Positions 1 through 12,056 of a DNA stretch of 64,000 nt are shown piece after piece. The notes beneath the pieces were generated by a model. It saw only the letters and a program-made list of their open reading frames with translations. It ran no database searches and was not told the DNA's origin. This DNA comes from Stenocarpella maydis (Eukaryota; Ascomycota; Sordariomycetes; Diaporthales; Diaporthaceae), in assembly GCA_002270565.1 (NCBI GenBank), contig NQMI01000073.1, forward strand, positions 62,001 through 126,000, read 5' to 3'. A program made the translations under genes and the position numbers. Positions within the stretch are counted from its first letter, which is position 1. Each line of letters starts with the position of its first letter.

Positions 1-67
1 GTACCGGGGCTTCGAGTCGGCCAACCTCAACTCGGCGAGTCCCGTCAAACGAGGGCCGGGGCCGTTT

Positions 68-3000
68 TCAGACCCTCTGGTCTGCAAAGTCAAGAACCTC
101 GCAGTCATCCTCGAAGAATCCGTCCTCGTCGTCGAGGTCTCCACGGCGGCCCCCGCCTCTTCGGCGCCTGGTGGTTATCACGATCTGTTCCTCGTCGTCG
201 ACACGTTGCTGCCGCATCACAGACCGTTCCATAGCCGACTGGGGCAACGCTCGCACATCGTCTGTTGACATACTGAACGCTCCCTCATCTCTACTGTGGC
301 GGCGGCCACTATCAATCCTACTCGCAGAGATCACCTGCCCAAAGGCCCACGCCCCTCCTGGATCGGCCTCGGACTCCTTCCCAGCAGTGGACTTCTGCTT
401 GCGTTTGGGCTGAGTACGAGCAGTTTTGTTGTCCTGGCTATTGTCTGCCAGGAGAACCGAGGCCGTGGGAAGCTGCGAGGAGACTGGGCCCGCCCCCTGC
501 TCGGCGGCGGTGTACTCGTAAAGTGCCACACGCTTGTCGGTGTGGAACGGCTGGTAGGGCGCAGAAGACTCAATCTCTGCCTGCGGTATCGATGATTCCG
601 CGCTGGCGTTGCGTCGCGGGATCTTGGGCCGAGAATTGAGCACCATGGTGTCGTTTACGGCATCAATGTCCTTGTCCATCAGGTCCAGATACTCGTCGGG
701 ATCGATCAAGCGCTTCACAGCAGGACAGATGAGATCATCAGGGAGCATCGGGAGCTTGAAGTCCTTGTATCTTCTGAACCGAGTGGCATTCTGCTTTCCA
801 TCGCTGGTCCGCACCTTACGCGGCCGCTGGGGGAAAGTCCGCACCAACCCGTCGCCAAGGACAAATAGCGAGTGGTCCTTACCATTCGCAACAAGCATGA
901 CGCACGAAGGACCAGGTGCGTTGGAGCCCAGCGGAAGTGAAATACGGTTGTCGCCGCTGTGTCGGAATTGATTGATAGCGCTTCCTGTTTTCCCAAGTGA
1001 GTGGCTGATGCCGGCTGCGATTATCTTGCCGCCGTAATTGGCATGCCCAACAATCTTTGAGCCGGTTGTCTGAGGCGCATTAGAGCTGCTGCGGCGAGAT
1101 CGGTCGATGAGCGGGCGAGCGGCATCCCAGGCCGAGTTCAGCGCTCCTGTGGCGATAGACACAGCAGAGCTGCCGCCTTCGGGTACATTCGCAGCTGTCT
1201 CCTGCAGGGGGATCCTCCGCCGCGGCGGAGGCCAGACAAAGGCACTTTCCGGCATTTCCAGGATATGCACTGTACCCCTTTCTGTAACCATGGCTATGCA
1301 CTCTCCGCAAGGTTTCATCCATGACACATCAACGATGCGCGCCACAGTCATCCTCGAGAACCGAGCAATCTGTCGAACTCGAGGTCCACTTGACGGACTT
1401 TGTCCAGCTGCGGTATGAAGAGGGGAAGATTTCGTGTACTGGATGCGCAGCAAATCCCATACGATCTGGACATCCCCCTTTGGGCTCGCCGTGAAGAGCG
1501 ACAGCCCATTGGGGGCAAAGGACAAGTAACTGCAACCAGACGTTGCGAATGTCGTGGCCGGGTGTATCGAAGATGATGACAGAGATGTCTCGACATCCAG
1601 TATAGACACGAGGCCAGGCTCCTTGGTGACCGCCGGAGCCGTTGTAGCGCCGTGGGTCGGCGGGAACTGTGGCGGATCTGCTCGAGCGTACGGGGGGTTC
1701 CAGGGCTGCGCCCCAGGCGGCGAGCGGGCCTGTTGAGACGGCATTGCGGATTTACTCCAGTAATTGCTAAAGGCTTGCAGCCCTCGCTCTCCAATCCACT
1801 TGGCACCCTGGATCACTTCCTGTGTGGTCTCACGCATCAGTTTGTTCATGATGCTGTCCCCAGCTGGTAGGTCGACATCCGAGACGACGCTGGGCAGCTG
1901 AGGTGGTGTCAACGACACCAGCCCCGGTGCCTTTCCTTGCACTGGCACTGGTATAGTTGCTCGTAAAGATACCTGCGACGAAGGGGCAGCTGGGCAGTAG
2001 GCGATCCATCTTCCTTTGAGGGCAATAATGGGAGCCCTTGGTGCTTGACGTTGCAGGTTCGCCCGCGACCGCTCACTCTCTTGTGATGGGTCAACCAGAG
2101 GCTGTTGGACTGTGGTCCAGAGTTTGCCTACGCATCTGAACTCGATGCCTGGTTCGTGGGGAATGCTCGCTTGACGGTATATCCAGCTTTCACCAGTCTG
2201 TCCAGAAGCGACCACAATGCTCCCGCTGTCAGCAAGAATCCGAAGTGACCCGCTGGGAAGTGGTGCCTGGAAGATAGGACTTGTGATGGGCACTTTGAGG
2301 GGGATCTTAGGGCCCTCGAGCAGAGTCGCTACACGCCTGCTGTCCTTCAATGAGTAGACGTCCACGCTGGTCTGATAGAAGTCGACGGAGGCCGTCCTCA
2401 CGCCCAGGCCATCCTTCTGGCCCAAGTCGGTTGCTGCCGGCGAGGCGGCCCCAGAGCGATCCTGTCCGGTGGCATAATTACTGTCGACCTTGAGGTCGGG
2501 GCCGCTGTGTGGCAGCACGGGCCCATGGACAACGACAGCCACAAGAGGGCTTGGATCAGAGGCCTCGCTGGCTAGAGTCCAGGGCAGGATCTTGGCGAAA
2601 AACACACCGCCTCGCAGCCCTTTCAGGCTGGCAACAGGGTCGACGCCATTTTTTGTGGCTGAATGTACCTCGAGACCTCCTTCGTAGCCCGTCAGCACGA
2701 CCGTGTCTTTGCCTCGGGCGGTGGTGCCCTGGAGCCTCGGCAATGTGTCGAAACCGAAGGCGTATCCTCTCTCACCAGCCTTCATGCCAGCCGCCTGCCC
2801 GAAATCCAGGTCGAGATCCGGGGCTCCGTAGAAGTGGGCTTGGTGCTGGTGTGGAAGCGGCGGATTGTTAGGGCCCCGCGCGTAAGCAGTCGGAGAGTGC
2901 ATCGAGCTCCGTCTGAACGAGGCAACCGATGGGGCGTACGCCTCGGATGGCGCGTAATGCTGGTCCATCTGGAAACTGAGCGGCCGTCTGCCCTGGACCG

Positions 3001-3510
3001 GAGGCGAGGCAGATACCGGTTGGCCGTTGTAGATCGGACGGGGTGAGGCCCATCCACGTGTGTCTTCGTAGGAAGACGGCGCAGTTGGTGGTGATTCTCC
3101 CATGAGGTTGATCAGGTTCCCGGGTGAGCCTGCGAGTCCCGACACCCCTTTTGTCCATTCTCTCGTGCTTCTTGTGGTGTTTGTCGCGTAAGACGTGGCA
3201 GAGACGGCGTCCAGAAGCGGCGAAGGCGCCGTGTTCCCACTTGAAGGTATGCTGGCAGGTTTCAGGTCTGGGGACTGGACGGGGGACGAGGAGGAGTCTG
3301 AAGTAGGCTCCCTGTTGGGACTGTCACCACTTGCGGCATGTCAGCAAGGAGGCACAGGAAAGAGGTTCACAGGTTACGATCCGGAGATGGGGGCGCGAGC
3401 GGAGAGGGGCAGACTAACGTGAATTTGCCGGCGGCGTGCTTAGTGACGGCGGCAACGACCCCCCCGCCGCTCTCCTTTCCATTTTTCCTGTCCTTCTTTG
3501 CGCCTTTCAT
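68..3510 (-). CDS. BCAS3-like WD40 protein
   Basis: Two exons: 3510-3419 and 3320-68, with a 98-nt intron (GTTAGT donor, TGCTGACA branch region, GACAG acceptor). The spliced product is 1114 aa. Exon 2 is open upstream to about 3340 without a usable ATG, so the start was placed at the ATG at 3510, which splices in phase. The N-terminal 150 residues are low-complexity and Ser/Pro-rich. They are followed by a beta-propeller-like region with TGYEGGLEV and GGVFFAKILPW, and a later segment with YLSFAPNGLSLFTAS. This matches fungal BCAS3-domain proteins, which are related to the PROPPIN/Atg18 propellers. In animals BCAS3 works with PHAF1 at autophagic membranes; a similar role here is inference. The C-terminus is basic then acidic (RRRRGGGRR followed by D/E-rich). 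Residue-level function is not visible. Confidence 0.82.
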
Positions 3511-5410
3511 GGTATCAGCTCCGCCCACAGTGCCTGGATAGCTGCAGAGCCGGCGAAGACGAGTTGGTGGATGACGGGTTAAGAGGGCCCGGGGGGAGAC
3601 GAACCAGGCATCCGAATAGGCTTCAAGACCTAGAGCAGTCTCCTGCTCTGGACACAGGCCCGGAACCTCTGCAGGTCAACCACGGCGGTGGGCGGAGGCT
3701 TCTGGTGACCAGCAACGAAGATGGGCGCGTGGCAGAGTGTCAGTAAGGGGGTCACGAGGAGTGATGACGAGAGCGTGGGAGGGATGATATCCGAGCGTCA
3801 GGGGCAGAAAATAATGACTGGTTCAGAACAATGACCTGCAAGGCGTCCCAAGTCGTAAGTCCACAGCAGAGGGTGTGCAAACAAAGGAGTGAAAGTCAGC
3901 GGCAGAGACAGCCAGCTGACGGGGTTGTATTAGTCGAGTAAGAAAGAGGATGGACCGTCGCGGTCGAGGTGCCGGTCTAAAACGTCTAGGTGAGGCAAGG
4001 AGGACAGCAAGCAGTCTGAGGAGACCGAGGAAGGAAGGACGACGAGTAGGTAGGTAGGTACAGTGACAAGCAGGCTATCAAGACGGGAATACAGCAAGTA
4101 TAGTATGAAGCAGCGAAGGGAACGGGAACGGTCAAAGTGAGTCAGGAGCACCGGGCAACTCGCAGACCATGCAAATGTAGGTACCGTGAATAACAGAACA
4201 AGGCAATCCCCTAGGTTATGAAGAACAACAGACGGGGTTCGGGTGAATACAGACGGACAGGCAGACAGACAGACAGACGGGTGGTGGTTGTGGTGTTGGT
4301 GGTGGTGGCGTTGTAGTAGGCAGACAGGTCAAGGACGAGCATGGTCCCGAGGGGCAGGCTGGAGGAGTTGTACTATGTAGTCTATCTACCTATACAGATT
4401 AGATAGTAGTACTGTGGACGGAGCAGACATGTTGACCTCCCTTCCCCGTTGCCGGCCACCCCAGCAGCCCGGAGGGCCATGACGGGCTTTCGCCAGGGGT
4501 CGTGGGCGTGGGCGTGGGCACGGGCATGGGCATTGTCGTGGAGGGGCTGCTGCAACACCGACAAACGAGGGGTGGGCTGGAGGACAGCAGGCGGGGTGCC
4601 CAGGTCCAGGTTACACTCGAGGGCCAGGGGTCAGGCATGCAAGGGCAGGGCTATCTTTGTGCAATGTGGACTTGGGAGGGCGGGCCCCACGGCGTCATCT
4701 CAGATGCCCATCGCCCGGGATCGCAGCCTCTCTTGGGCAACAGGAACCTGTACCGGTACGCAGTGGCGTATGCACTAGCAGCTACAGAGTCTCCAAGCTT
4801 GGCTACCTTGCTTGCCTAGAGTACCTAGGTAAGCAGGTAGGTAGTTCGGCTGCTTCAGCTGACTGCCGTCCCAAGACCTGGACTCGGCACCTCGGGGGCC
4901 GAACCCTGGCAGTGAGCAGAAGTGACCTGCTTGCTGATCATGGATGCGTGGATGCCTCTCCCAGGCCTACTCAAGCACCTATCTAGATATCTGCCAAGGT
5001 AGGTAGGTACTTAGGCAGGTAGGTACATGTTGTCCATCTCCCGTGTCAATACCTACCTAGCGACGGTGTGAGCGACAGGGAGCCAGGGCCCCAACGGGGA
5101 GCCCAACGGGGGGGGTCAAGTACGGTGCAGAATAGTGTACCATGTATACCTAGGTATGTACGTAGTCCGCTCTGTTATTTACCAACATGATGCCATCCCC
5201 GAGGAAACCCGTGCCTGGGACCTTGGAGGGGCAATGCCAGGCGCCGGAAGCGCCTGCCGTGGTCACACTGCGTCCGGATCCCCGCCTGACGCGTGGGGTG
5301 AGATCACTCCCGGTCACCGTCGACAAGAGGGCTGCTCAATACCTAGGTATAGTGTACTCCGTACCAGCCATGCACAATGAGCACCTTGGTGGTCCTGGGG
5401 TTTTGATCCA
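3511..5410. other. Gene-free spacer with microsatellites
   Basis: About 1.9 kb without a recognisable gene, between the BCAS3-like start and the stop of the SnoaL-like gene. It holds a (CAGA)n tract near 4255-4280, GGT/GTT repeats near 4281-4315, a GGGCGT-type tandem at 4501-4533, and many CTAGGTA/GGTAGGTA words (4047-4062, 4817-4850, 4995-5060, 5147-5165, 5338-5352). The part near 3511 is presumably the BCAS3-like promoter and 5' UTR. Confidence 0.6.
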
Positions 5411-5948
5411 TCACCTCTGCAGGTAAACACGGTAATACGCAAACCTCCACTCCCCTCCCCCGGGTGCCGCCCGCCTCAGCCTCGCCCGCCCGGCCCAGTC
5501 CACCTTGCTCTCCTGCCCCTCCGCGCCGCCTCTGAGCCTGTACACCACGTCCCCGTACAGCATGAGTTCGACCTCGTCGCCGCCGCCGCCGCCCTCCCTG
5601 TCAGCCTCGCCGAACCTGGCCGGGAACACCTGGTACACCGTGTGCCTGCGGGCCTGCACCTTCTCCCACATGCCCTCGCGCAACTTGAGCATGTCTGGCC
5701 TGTAGTTAGCACTCGTGCTCGTTGGGCCGTCACTGCGCGCTAGGGAAAGGCCCGGCTCGGCTCAGCTCACCCTTCTTCCCCGTCGCCTCCTGCAGCCCCA
5801 TCACGAGCGTCGCGCCGTCGTGGAAGAAGCCGACCCATTCCTCGTTCTTGCCCGGCGTGTCCGACACCCCGTAGAACCTGGTGATCAGGTCCTTGACGCC
5901 GGCGTCCACCGGCACGTTGGTCGGGTACGCAGGGCTGTAGTTCGACAT
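5411..5948 (-). CDS. SnoaL/NTF2-like small protein
   Basis: Two exons, 5948-5771 and 5694-5411, give 153 aa. The intron is 5695-5770 (GTGAGC donor, GCTAAC branch, CCAG acceptor). The nearer CAG, 6 nt from the branch, would break the frame. The fold is suggested by an N-terminal helix with LITRFYGVSD, then WVGFFHDGATLVMG, and a C-terminal strand with EWRFAYYRVYLQ, as in fungal SnoaL-like proteins of about 150 aa. A poly-Gly stretch interrupts the middle. An in-frame ATG at 6029 would add 27 residues; I chose the inner ATG (MSNYSP) because the domain begins there. Substrate unknown; many family members are of unknown function. Confidence 0.7.
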
Positions 5949-6468
5949 CTTGACCTTGGGATACTTTGACACTGCTGAGTGGGGGGTTGACCTCGCGTCT
6001 CTAGGCTTTAGTTGAGTGCCGCGCTCCATGTGCCGTTATTATTAATGTACCAAGGGCACGGCCCGACGACCTCCGAGGTGGAGGGCATTACCCGACGAGT
6101 ATGGATCCGCAATCAGGTCACCGTCGGCACTCAAAGTTCACCATCGCATTCTACCTGCTTTAGGGCCGTTGTGCAATCTCCGCGTGGTTCTTGTATTCAT
6201 CTTTGTCTTCTGCGCAACGCCACCCTCAATCTCATCAGCGGCCAAGACACTCGAGGCCCCCAAGATTCAAGGCTCGCCCAAAGAGTCAACCAGGCCAATG
6301 CAACCAACCAACCCGCATCCCATTACGCTGTTTCTCTATGATCGCCGTGCCCCACAATCCCATACGGCGCACTACATATCTTTGCACCAGATCAACTGGA
6401 CCAGGGTGTGGGCTCCTTCAGCGAATGGGGGAGCCAAGATGGACCTCCGGGGGCTGCAACTTGCGCCT
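5949..6468. promoter_or_regulatory. Spacer: SnoaL-like promoter and ING 3' flank
   Basis: 520 bp between the start of the SnoaL-like gene and the ING stop codon. It presumably holds the promoter and 5' UTR of the former and the 3' UTR of the latter. No specific site stands out. Confidence 0.4.
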
Positions 6469-9016
6469 CTAGCGCTTCGATGTTCTCTTGCCTGCCTCGC
6501 GCCCCTCCCCGCCCATTCCCAACGAAACCCGGCACTCTGGACAATACCACAACTTAGGTAGGTTCTTCTCCGTCTTGAGGCCGAGACACTCGAGGTGGAA
6601 CCATTCGTAGGGGCACTGTCCGCCACCGTCAGCTCCTGCACTCGTCTCTGGACTGAATCTGTGGCGTCGGGCAAGGAATGTGCGTGACTTACATCGACGT
6701 TCTCGCAGAGCACCATGGTCCCGAAGCTAACGCGGTTGCAAACACAATACCTCTGCTCGTGGGGGTCGATGACGTTGCCATCCTCGTCCACCTCTACTTC
6801 CGCCTCCGCCTCGGCAGACGCCTGACCGGCGCCGCGGTCGTCCTTCTTACGCGCACCACCACGCTTCGACTTCTTCGGTGCCGCCTTGCGCTTCGTTATA
6901 GCGCTGTTGCCGCCCGAGTTTGTCCGGCTGATGATGCCCGGCGCGGGTCTCTTAGTCCTCTTGCTGGTCTGTCTCACCGCTGACATCGGCTCGGGGCGGG
7001 TGTGTTCCGCGCCGTGCTGGCGCGACGGGGCCTATCCGCCGCCAGGCCCGCCGGCTGGACGGCGTCCTGGCCTTGCTGACCACCACGTGAAGAGGGTCGG
7101 CGCGATGATGACTCCGCGCCAGGAGTCGTTACTGACGGGGTATTGCCGCGGGAACCCGACGTCTTGATGGGTGGTAACGCGGCCGCCTTCTCCTTGGCTT
7201 GGTTCTTAGCTTCCCTCGCTCGGGTCTCCCTACCCGGCGGCACGATCGGCGTCGTGGACTTGATGGGGGACTGCGGCCCGTCATCTGCCGGGGCTTTGGT
7301 CGGCACAATAGTCGTCATCGTGCTCGCATCAGCACTGGGAGCAGGTGACACAGCAGTAGACTTAGTTCCCACCGTGATGATTGACTGCTCCTGGCCTGGT
7401 GGCATCGGGATGGGGACGGGGGTCGTCGACTGCGGAATCTGCGAGCCTCCAGGTGTCAGTTGTGGAGGCGGCACAGAGGTCTGCTGGGAGCGAGGCAGGT
7501 TCATATGCGGTGGGATCGGGACTGGTGTCTCTGTCTTTGCCCGTTTCAACCTTCCCGTCTCTGGCCTCTCAGCATCAGCCTCCGTGACAGAATCCCGCTT
7601 GCGCTTCTTCTGCTGCTGTCTTCTGCTAGCAGCCTTGGCTGGGGTCTGCTCAGTAGAGGGCTGCGGTTGTTGGAAGGAGACCTGAAAGTTCCTAGCCATC
7701 AGAGCGAACCTTCTCGCCGACTCCTCGGCCTCCTTAGCCGCGATATCAGACATGCGATCCTTCTTGATTTTCTTGGCCTTGTTCAGCTCATGGCCACGGT
7801 TGGTAAGATTCCTATCCTCGGCAGCAATTGCGGCATCCAGAGTGACCGCTCCCATTGGAAGGTGCTCGGAGCCGGTTGCATCGTCGATGATGGGCTGGGG
7901 AAGTGTCGTTTCGAATGGCCGGCCCTCTTCTTCCGCCTGTCTCTTGGCAGTAGCCCAGCCATCATAGCCACGGCCCAGGGTCTTCAGCTCTTTGTGGATC
8001 ATGGTCTCACTAGGCACCCAAGAAGAATTCTTCTTCATCCTCTTCCTTAGTTTTGAAAGCTCCCATTGTGTAAGCTGTAACCAAGGCGCGTCCTCGCTGC
8101 CAACGACCGCATTTTCCGGCGGGGGAACCAGTGGCGCCGCGCGGCTAGGAAGCCCACCAGGAGTATTTATCGCGCCGGCATTCTGCCCTTGCGAGGCCTT
8201 CTGGCTCCTCGGCTTCGGTGTCTTGGGCGCCTTTCCATTCACTTTCCTGCCGCCACGCGGCTTCTGACTCCCACTGCGCGCTGCTGGTGTCCGACGAGAG
8301 ACGGCAACCTCGTCCTCTTCGTCATCCTCCTCGCTGCTTTCACTCTCTTCGCTGTTTGTATCGTATCCAACATCGTAAGGCGCAAGGACATCGCCAGGAA
8401 CCGTGATCCTGGGACCACGGGGTCGGCGGCCCCTCTCAGCGCCGGCGGGTTGGCGCTTCGTCCCTCGAGTGACAAGGGGTGATCTGGTCGTCGCGACGGG
8501 GCTCCTCTGTTTGCCTTCGGCAGGGTACTGCTCTAGCATGTTGCGCAGCTTGGCATGTATCAGGGTCAGCCTATTGACGTGCCTGTTCACATTCTCTGCC
8601 ATCCGCACGGCCTCGGCGTGCGAGTACACGCGCGACGTGAGCACGCGGTTGAGCTCATTAGATATGTCGGCCCTCAGCTGCACGGGCTGGGGCTTGTCCT
8701 CGGGCGGCAGGCTGGGTAGCTGGCCCCACTGGGTTGCGAGGTCGTGCAGCTTCAGCGAGGCGCGTGAGTGTTGTTGGTCGAGGGTGCCGATCAGGGTGAG
8801 CGACCGCATGACGTCCGCAGGCAGGTGCTCAGTAAATTCCAGGAAGTCGGTGACGGTCGCTTGCGCATCGGGGTCTGCGCGCCCATCGAGGGCTCCAAGT
8901 CGGCCATTGTTGATCGATTCGAGCGACTCAATGGCTTCCTGCATGGAGGGTGCCTTCTGTCGAGGGGAGAGCTGGTCCTCTTCCATATCCGCGACACCAC
9001 CTTCGTCGACGCTCAT
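6469..9016 (-). CDS. ING-family PHD finger chromatin protein
   Basis: Three-exon model: 9016-6978, 6903-6693 and 6615-6469, 798 aa. The N-terminus has the ING helical domain (DFLEFTEHLPADVMRSL, then YSHAEAVRMAENVNRHVNRL). A long, basic, Ser/Pro-rich linker follows. The C-terminal PHD finger starts with YCVCNRVSFGTMVLCENVD and continues across intron 6616-6692 (GTAAGT...GACAG) into CPYEWFHLECLGL and WYCPECR, so all zinc ligands are present. ING proteins read H3K4me3 and sit in HAT or HDAC complexes (Yng1, Yng2, Pho23). Which orthologue this is cannot be settled here, though the long linker is Pho23-like. The first intron (6904-6977) is ambiguous: read straight through, the two frames would join only with a frameshift (see findings). 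Confidence 0.85.
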
Positions 9017-9674
9017 CTTGGATGCCTAAAATCTCGGGTGGCGTTGTTTTGCGGGCTTTTAAATCTCTGGTGGGGGTCTGGCATTCATTTGGGTTACGTA
9101 GAGCCGACGGTGAGCTCAAGGTGAAGACGGCGCATCGCGTTGCGCGTTGAGGAGTCAATGCAACAAAACAAATGGGTACGGCTGGTCGTTGTGGTCCGTC
9201 TGCATGTCACTCCTATTATGATGAGACTGGGAGCTTCCACAGCAGCCAGCACATGTGAAGTGGAAGGCGCTTGGACCACATTTGCAGGTGCGAGGTGCGT
9301 CCAGTCACGCACTGAGGCCAGTAAATTACGCACTAACAGGGCAGATCCAGATTCCGATGCAGGTATCCAACCCCACGCCCTCTGTCACCAACCTTGGGGA
9401 CAATCCGGCATGAACAAACAATTACAGGAGATGTAGATAGATCCTTTCTAAAATCGGGATTAGAAAATAATACTGTGATCTGTACAGCCGTGGAAATATC
9501 CTGTGCTATGCCTGTGTGCAATCCATGTCAGCCAGACTGAGTGATTTTACATCGCTCGAAATGAATGCTGGTCCAGTCCCGTTTTACTGTCTTCAGACAA
9601 GTCTTGTTTGCATCGAGATCAACGCCTTTCCCAGCGCCCCTCCCCACGCTTTACGCATCTTCTAACTGTACATC
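9017..9674. other. Spacer: ING promoter and 3' flank
   Basis: 658 bp upstream of the ING gene and downstream of the membrane-protein stop. No open frame of interest and no repeat seen. Confidence 0.4.
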
Positions 9675-10794
9675 TTATACCTCTCCTACAGCACCCAAGG
9701 CAACGCCTGTAAAGAAGGCCGCAGCGACCCAGACGGACGCATAGATTGCCGCACCAGTAGCTTCCACCTCACTAATCGTGAGCGCGGCTTGGAGGGCCGT
9801 GTTGATGCCAGTCACAACCATCAGTGCAATGGTCCTTGCAACACCGACCTTGGTCTGCGTCGTATATCCCCAGACGTTCCACCAGAGAGTTTCACCCAGG
9901 CTGGCCGTGACTGGGTCAAACTGCGCGGCCTTCTCGTCTGCCTCGGTCCGGCCAGTGGCAGCCAGTGGGGTGAAGATGAAGCTGCGCGCAGCGATGCCAG
10001 AAGCCAGGGCCAGGGCCGTCGCGAGCGGCGATACGTAGATGGCCGTGGCGCTGTGGAGCGGCTCGACGGTGGGGACGCCGGTGAAGTACAGGACCAGGGT
10101 CCTGGGCAAGAAGGTCTTGTAGGAGAGGAAGAGCACAACGCTGTATATGAAGCTGGCGAGGAGGGTGCTGAGGACCTGGATCGGCCGATCGGCGATGATC
10201 TCGCGGTTGGGAGTCGAGGACGAGGACTTGTGCGCGGCAGAGAGCGGACGCAGAAGAAGGAAAGGCACGAAGCTGGCGATCACGTCGACGGAGAGGCCCG
10301 CGATCGCCGTCTTCGGGCTAACGTTGTAAAACGCAGTCATGAGGTAGAACTGCCGCGCTGGTCAGTCTTCGTTCTCGAATGGCTCCCAAGCGTGTGGATG
10401 ATACGCGCAGACTTACAATGGGGCTGTGCGAAAGCAGATTCAGCGCCGCGAGATCGATCGAGTCGAAGTTCGCGAACCACCCCAGCGCCAGCTCCGTCAG
10501 CCTCCACGCCGTCATGATTCCCAGCTCTCGCGGCGTCTCCAGCGTGCGCATGACGGTTGCCAACTCGCCCTTGGTAAACTCGTTGATGAAGGAGTAGCCC
10601 AGGGACGAGATAGAGAAGCTCAGGATGGCCACGAGCGGGAACTGCAGCACAGGGGGCAGCGTGGATCTGCGCTCGGCCCGGGCGGCAGCGGCGGCGCTTT
10701 CGGGCTTGGTCACCACAGCGGCCTGCGCGGCGGAGGAGCTGGATCCTTCGCCTGCATCCGTATCGACGGTATCAACCTGCTTGGCTGGAGACAT
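9675..10794 (-). CDS. Unrecognised fungal multi-pass membrane protein
   Basis: Two exons, 10794-10417 and 10349-9675, give 350 aa. Intron 10350-10416 has GTAAGT and GGCAG. The upstream in-frame codon at 10887 is TTG, so the first true ATG (MSPAKQ) at 10794 was chosen. The first 50 residues are polar and Ala/Ser-rich. At least five hydrophobic segments follow: near LQFPLVAILSFSISSLGYSF, VDVIASFVPFLLL, STLLASFIYSVVLFLS, an Ala-rich segment ATALALASGIAA, and two at the C-terminus (RTIALMVVTGINTAL and VWVAAAFFTGVALGAVG). I do not recognise the family with certainty. It could be an organelle membrane protein; no catalytic motif is visible. Confidence 0.8.
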
Positions 10795-12056
10795 TGCGTT
10801 TGCAGCTCGGCGAAGGGGCACGCTGATGTTGTGGTCACGGCACGGCGCCAAGCTCGCGTTGGTATTGTGGGGACCAGAAGAGCACAACGAGATTCAAGCT
10901 GCCGCTGGGCCGGAGTTTGGGATATGAGAGGTCGGGTCGTGGTGGCCCCGCGGTCAATTAGGCGTTGTACAAAGATAAAAACAAAAGGAAGAAAGGAAGA
11001 AAGCAAGGTCGCGAGTCTCGAGAGCTTCCTCTGAGCTCTGCGGCTCAAAAAGCTAGTGCGCACTATGACAGGGGGGCGGCACGTTGCGAGGGGAAACCAA
11101 GTCCTGCCCCACTATGATCTCAGCAAACTTAGCTCGCAGCGGCAGCTCGGTTCGAATTCTGCCTTCAGCCAGTGAGCGAGGGCATGTACAAATCTAGAGC
11201 CTCCGAGTCTCAACGAACTTGGCCGTCAGGGCGTCATCATGTTAGCTTTATGCGATCAATCATTCATGTTTCTCTCTCTCTTTGACGCCAAGTTATCAAT
11301 TGGTTGGATTCCAGTCTTGCTCTCGCTCTTTGGGCAGCGTGGCGGCAGGCGCCCGCCGTTTGTCGCGGGTGCGCATGACTTGAGCTCACGAAGTATCCAC
11401 AGCTCATCAAAACGGAAAGGTTCCATAACGCGGAGAATTTCTGGACGAAGATTCTGCAAAAGGACCCTGGATTCTTCCTCTGCATCCTGTTTCCTGCCCT
11501 CCTCGTCCTCCCCTCCCCTTCCCTCCCCTTCCCTTCCCTTCCCTTCCCTTCCTTTCCCTTCCCTTCCTAGCCTTCGCCCGCTTTCGTCTTTGGCACACAA
11601 GTCTGAACAAGATGCTCTGGGGTCCTTCAAATTTCACGGCCTCTTTACATGGCCGTCCTTGCTCTTCAATCACTTGCACAACTACGCGGCACAACCTCGC
11701 ATGTCGCTTGCGGCACGTCATGATGATACTGAGATCCGGTTTGCTTGGCAATGGACTGTTCCATTCGTTTGTTACTGACAAGGGACCTCCGCTCGACGCT
11801 CTCACAGGCTGGCTCTCACTTTAACCTCGTTGGGTTCTGCCTCGTCAGATGAGGTCTCCCAACTCTTCGGTGATGAGGGCCGCCGCGGCGGAGCGAAGCG
11901 TCCAAGAAGATTGCTTATATAGGTGAATGCACAAAGGAGAACGACAATACCCGCCAGAACTCCACACCAGCCTTACTCCATCCCAGCCGGTTCCCGAACT
12001 GCAGGACGTGGTAAATCAAATGCGAACGACCGAGACTCGGTGATTATGGCTGAAGG
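10795..12056. other. Spacer with polypyrimidine tract
   Basis: About 1.26 kb between two minus-strand genes. It contains a strong CCCTT polypyrimidine run at about 11498-11572. ORFs across it have no recognisable product and part of one is just the translated repeat. Confidence 0.5.
11498..11572. repeat. CCCTT polypyrimidine tract
   Basis: Near-perfect TCCCT/TTCCC pentamer run of about 70 bp with no purines for long stretches on the + strand. It lies about 700 bp upstream of the membrane-protein gene, with polypurine on that gene's sense strand. Such tracts can form triplex (H-DNA) or act as GAGA-like elements; neither is shown here. Confidence 0.85.

Noticed and set aside
68..3145. BCAS3-like ORF starting at 3145
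   Set aside because: 3145 is GTG and the frame stays open upstream; the spliced ATG at 3510 gives a better start.
11125..11165. tRNA-like A/B boxes (TAGCTCGCAGCGG and GGTTCGAATTC)
   Set aside because: Spacing far too short for a tRNA and no cloverleaf stems.
11239..11778. 179-codon open frame
   Set aside because: Its middle is the translated polypyrimidine repeat; the rest has no motif.
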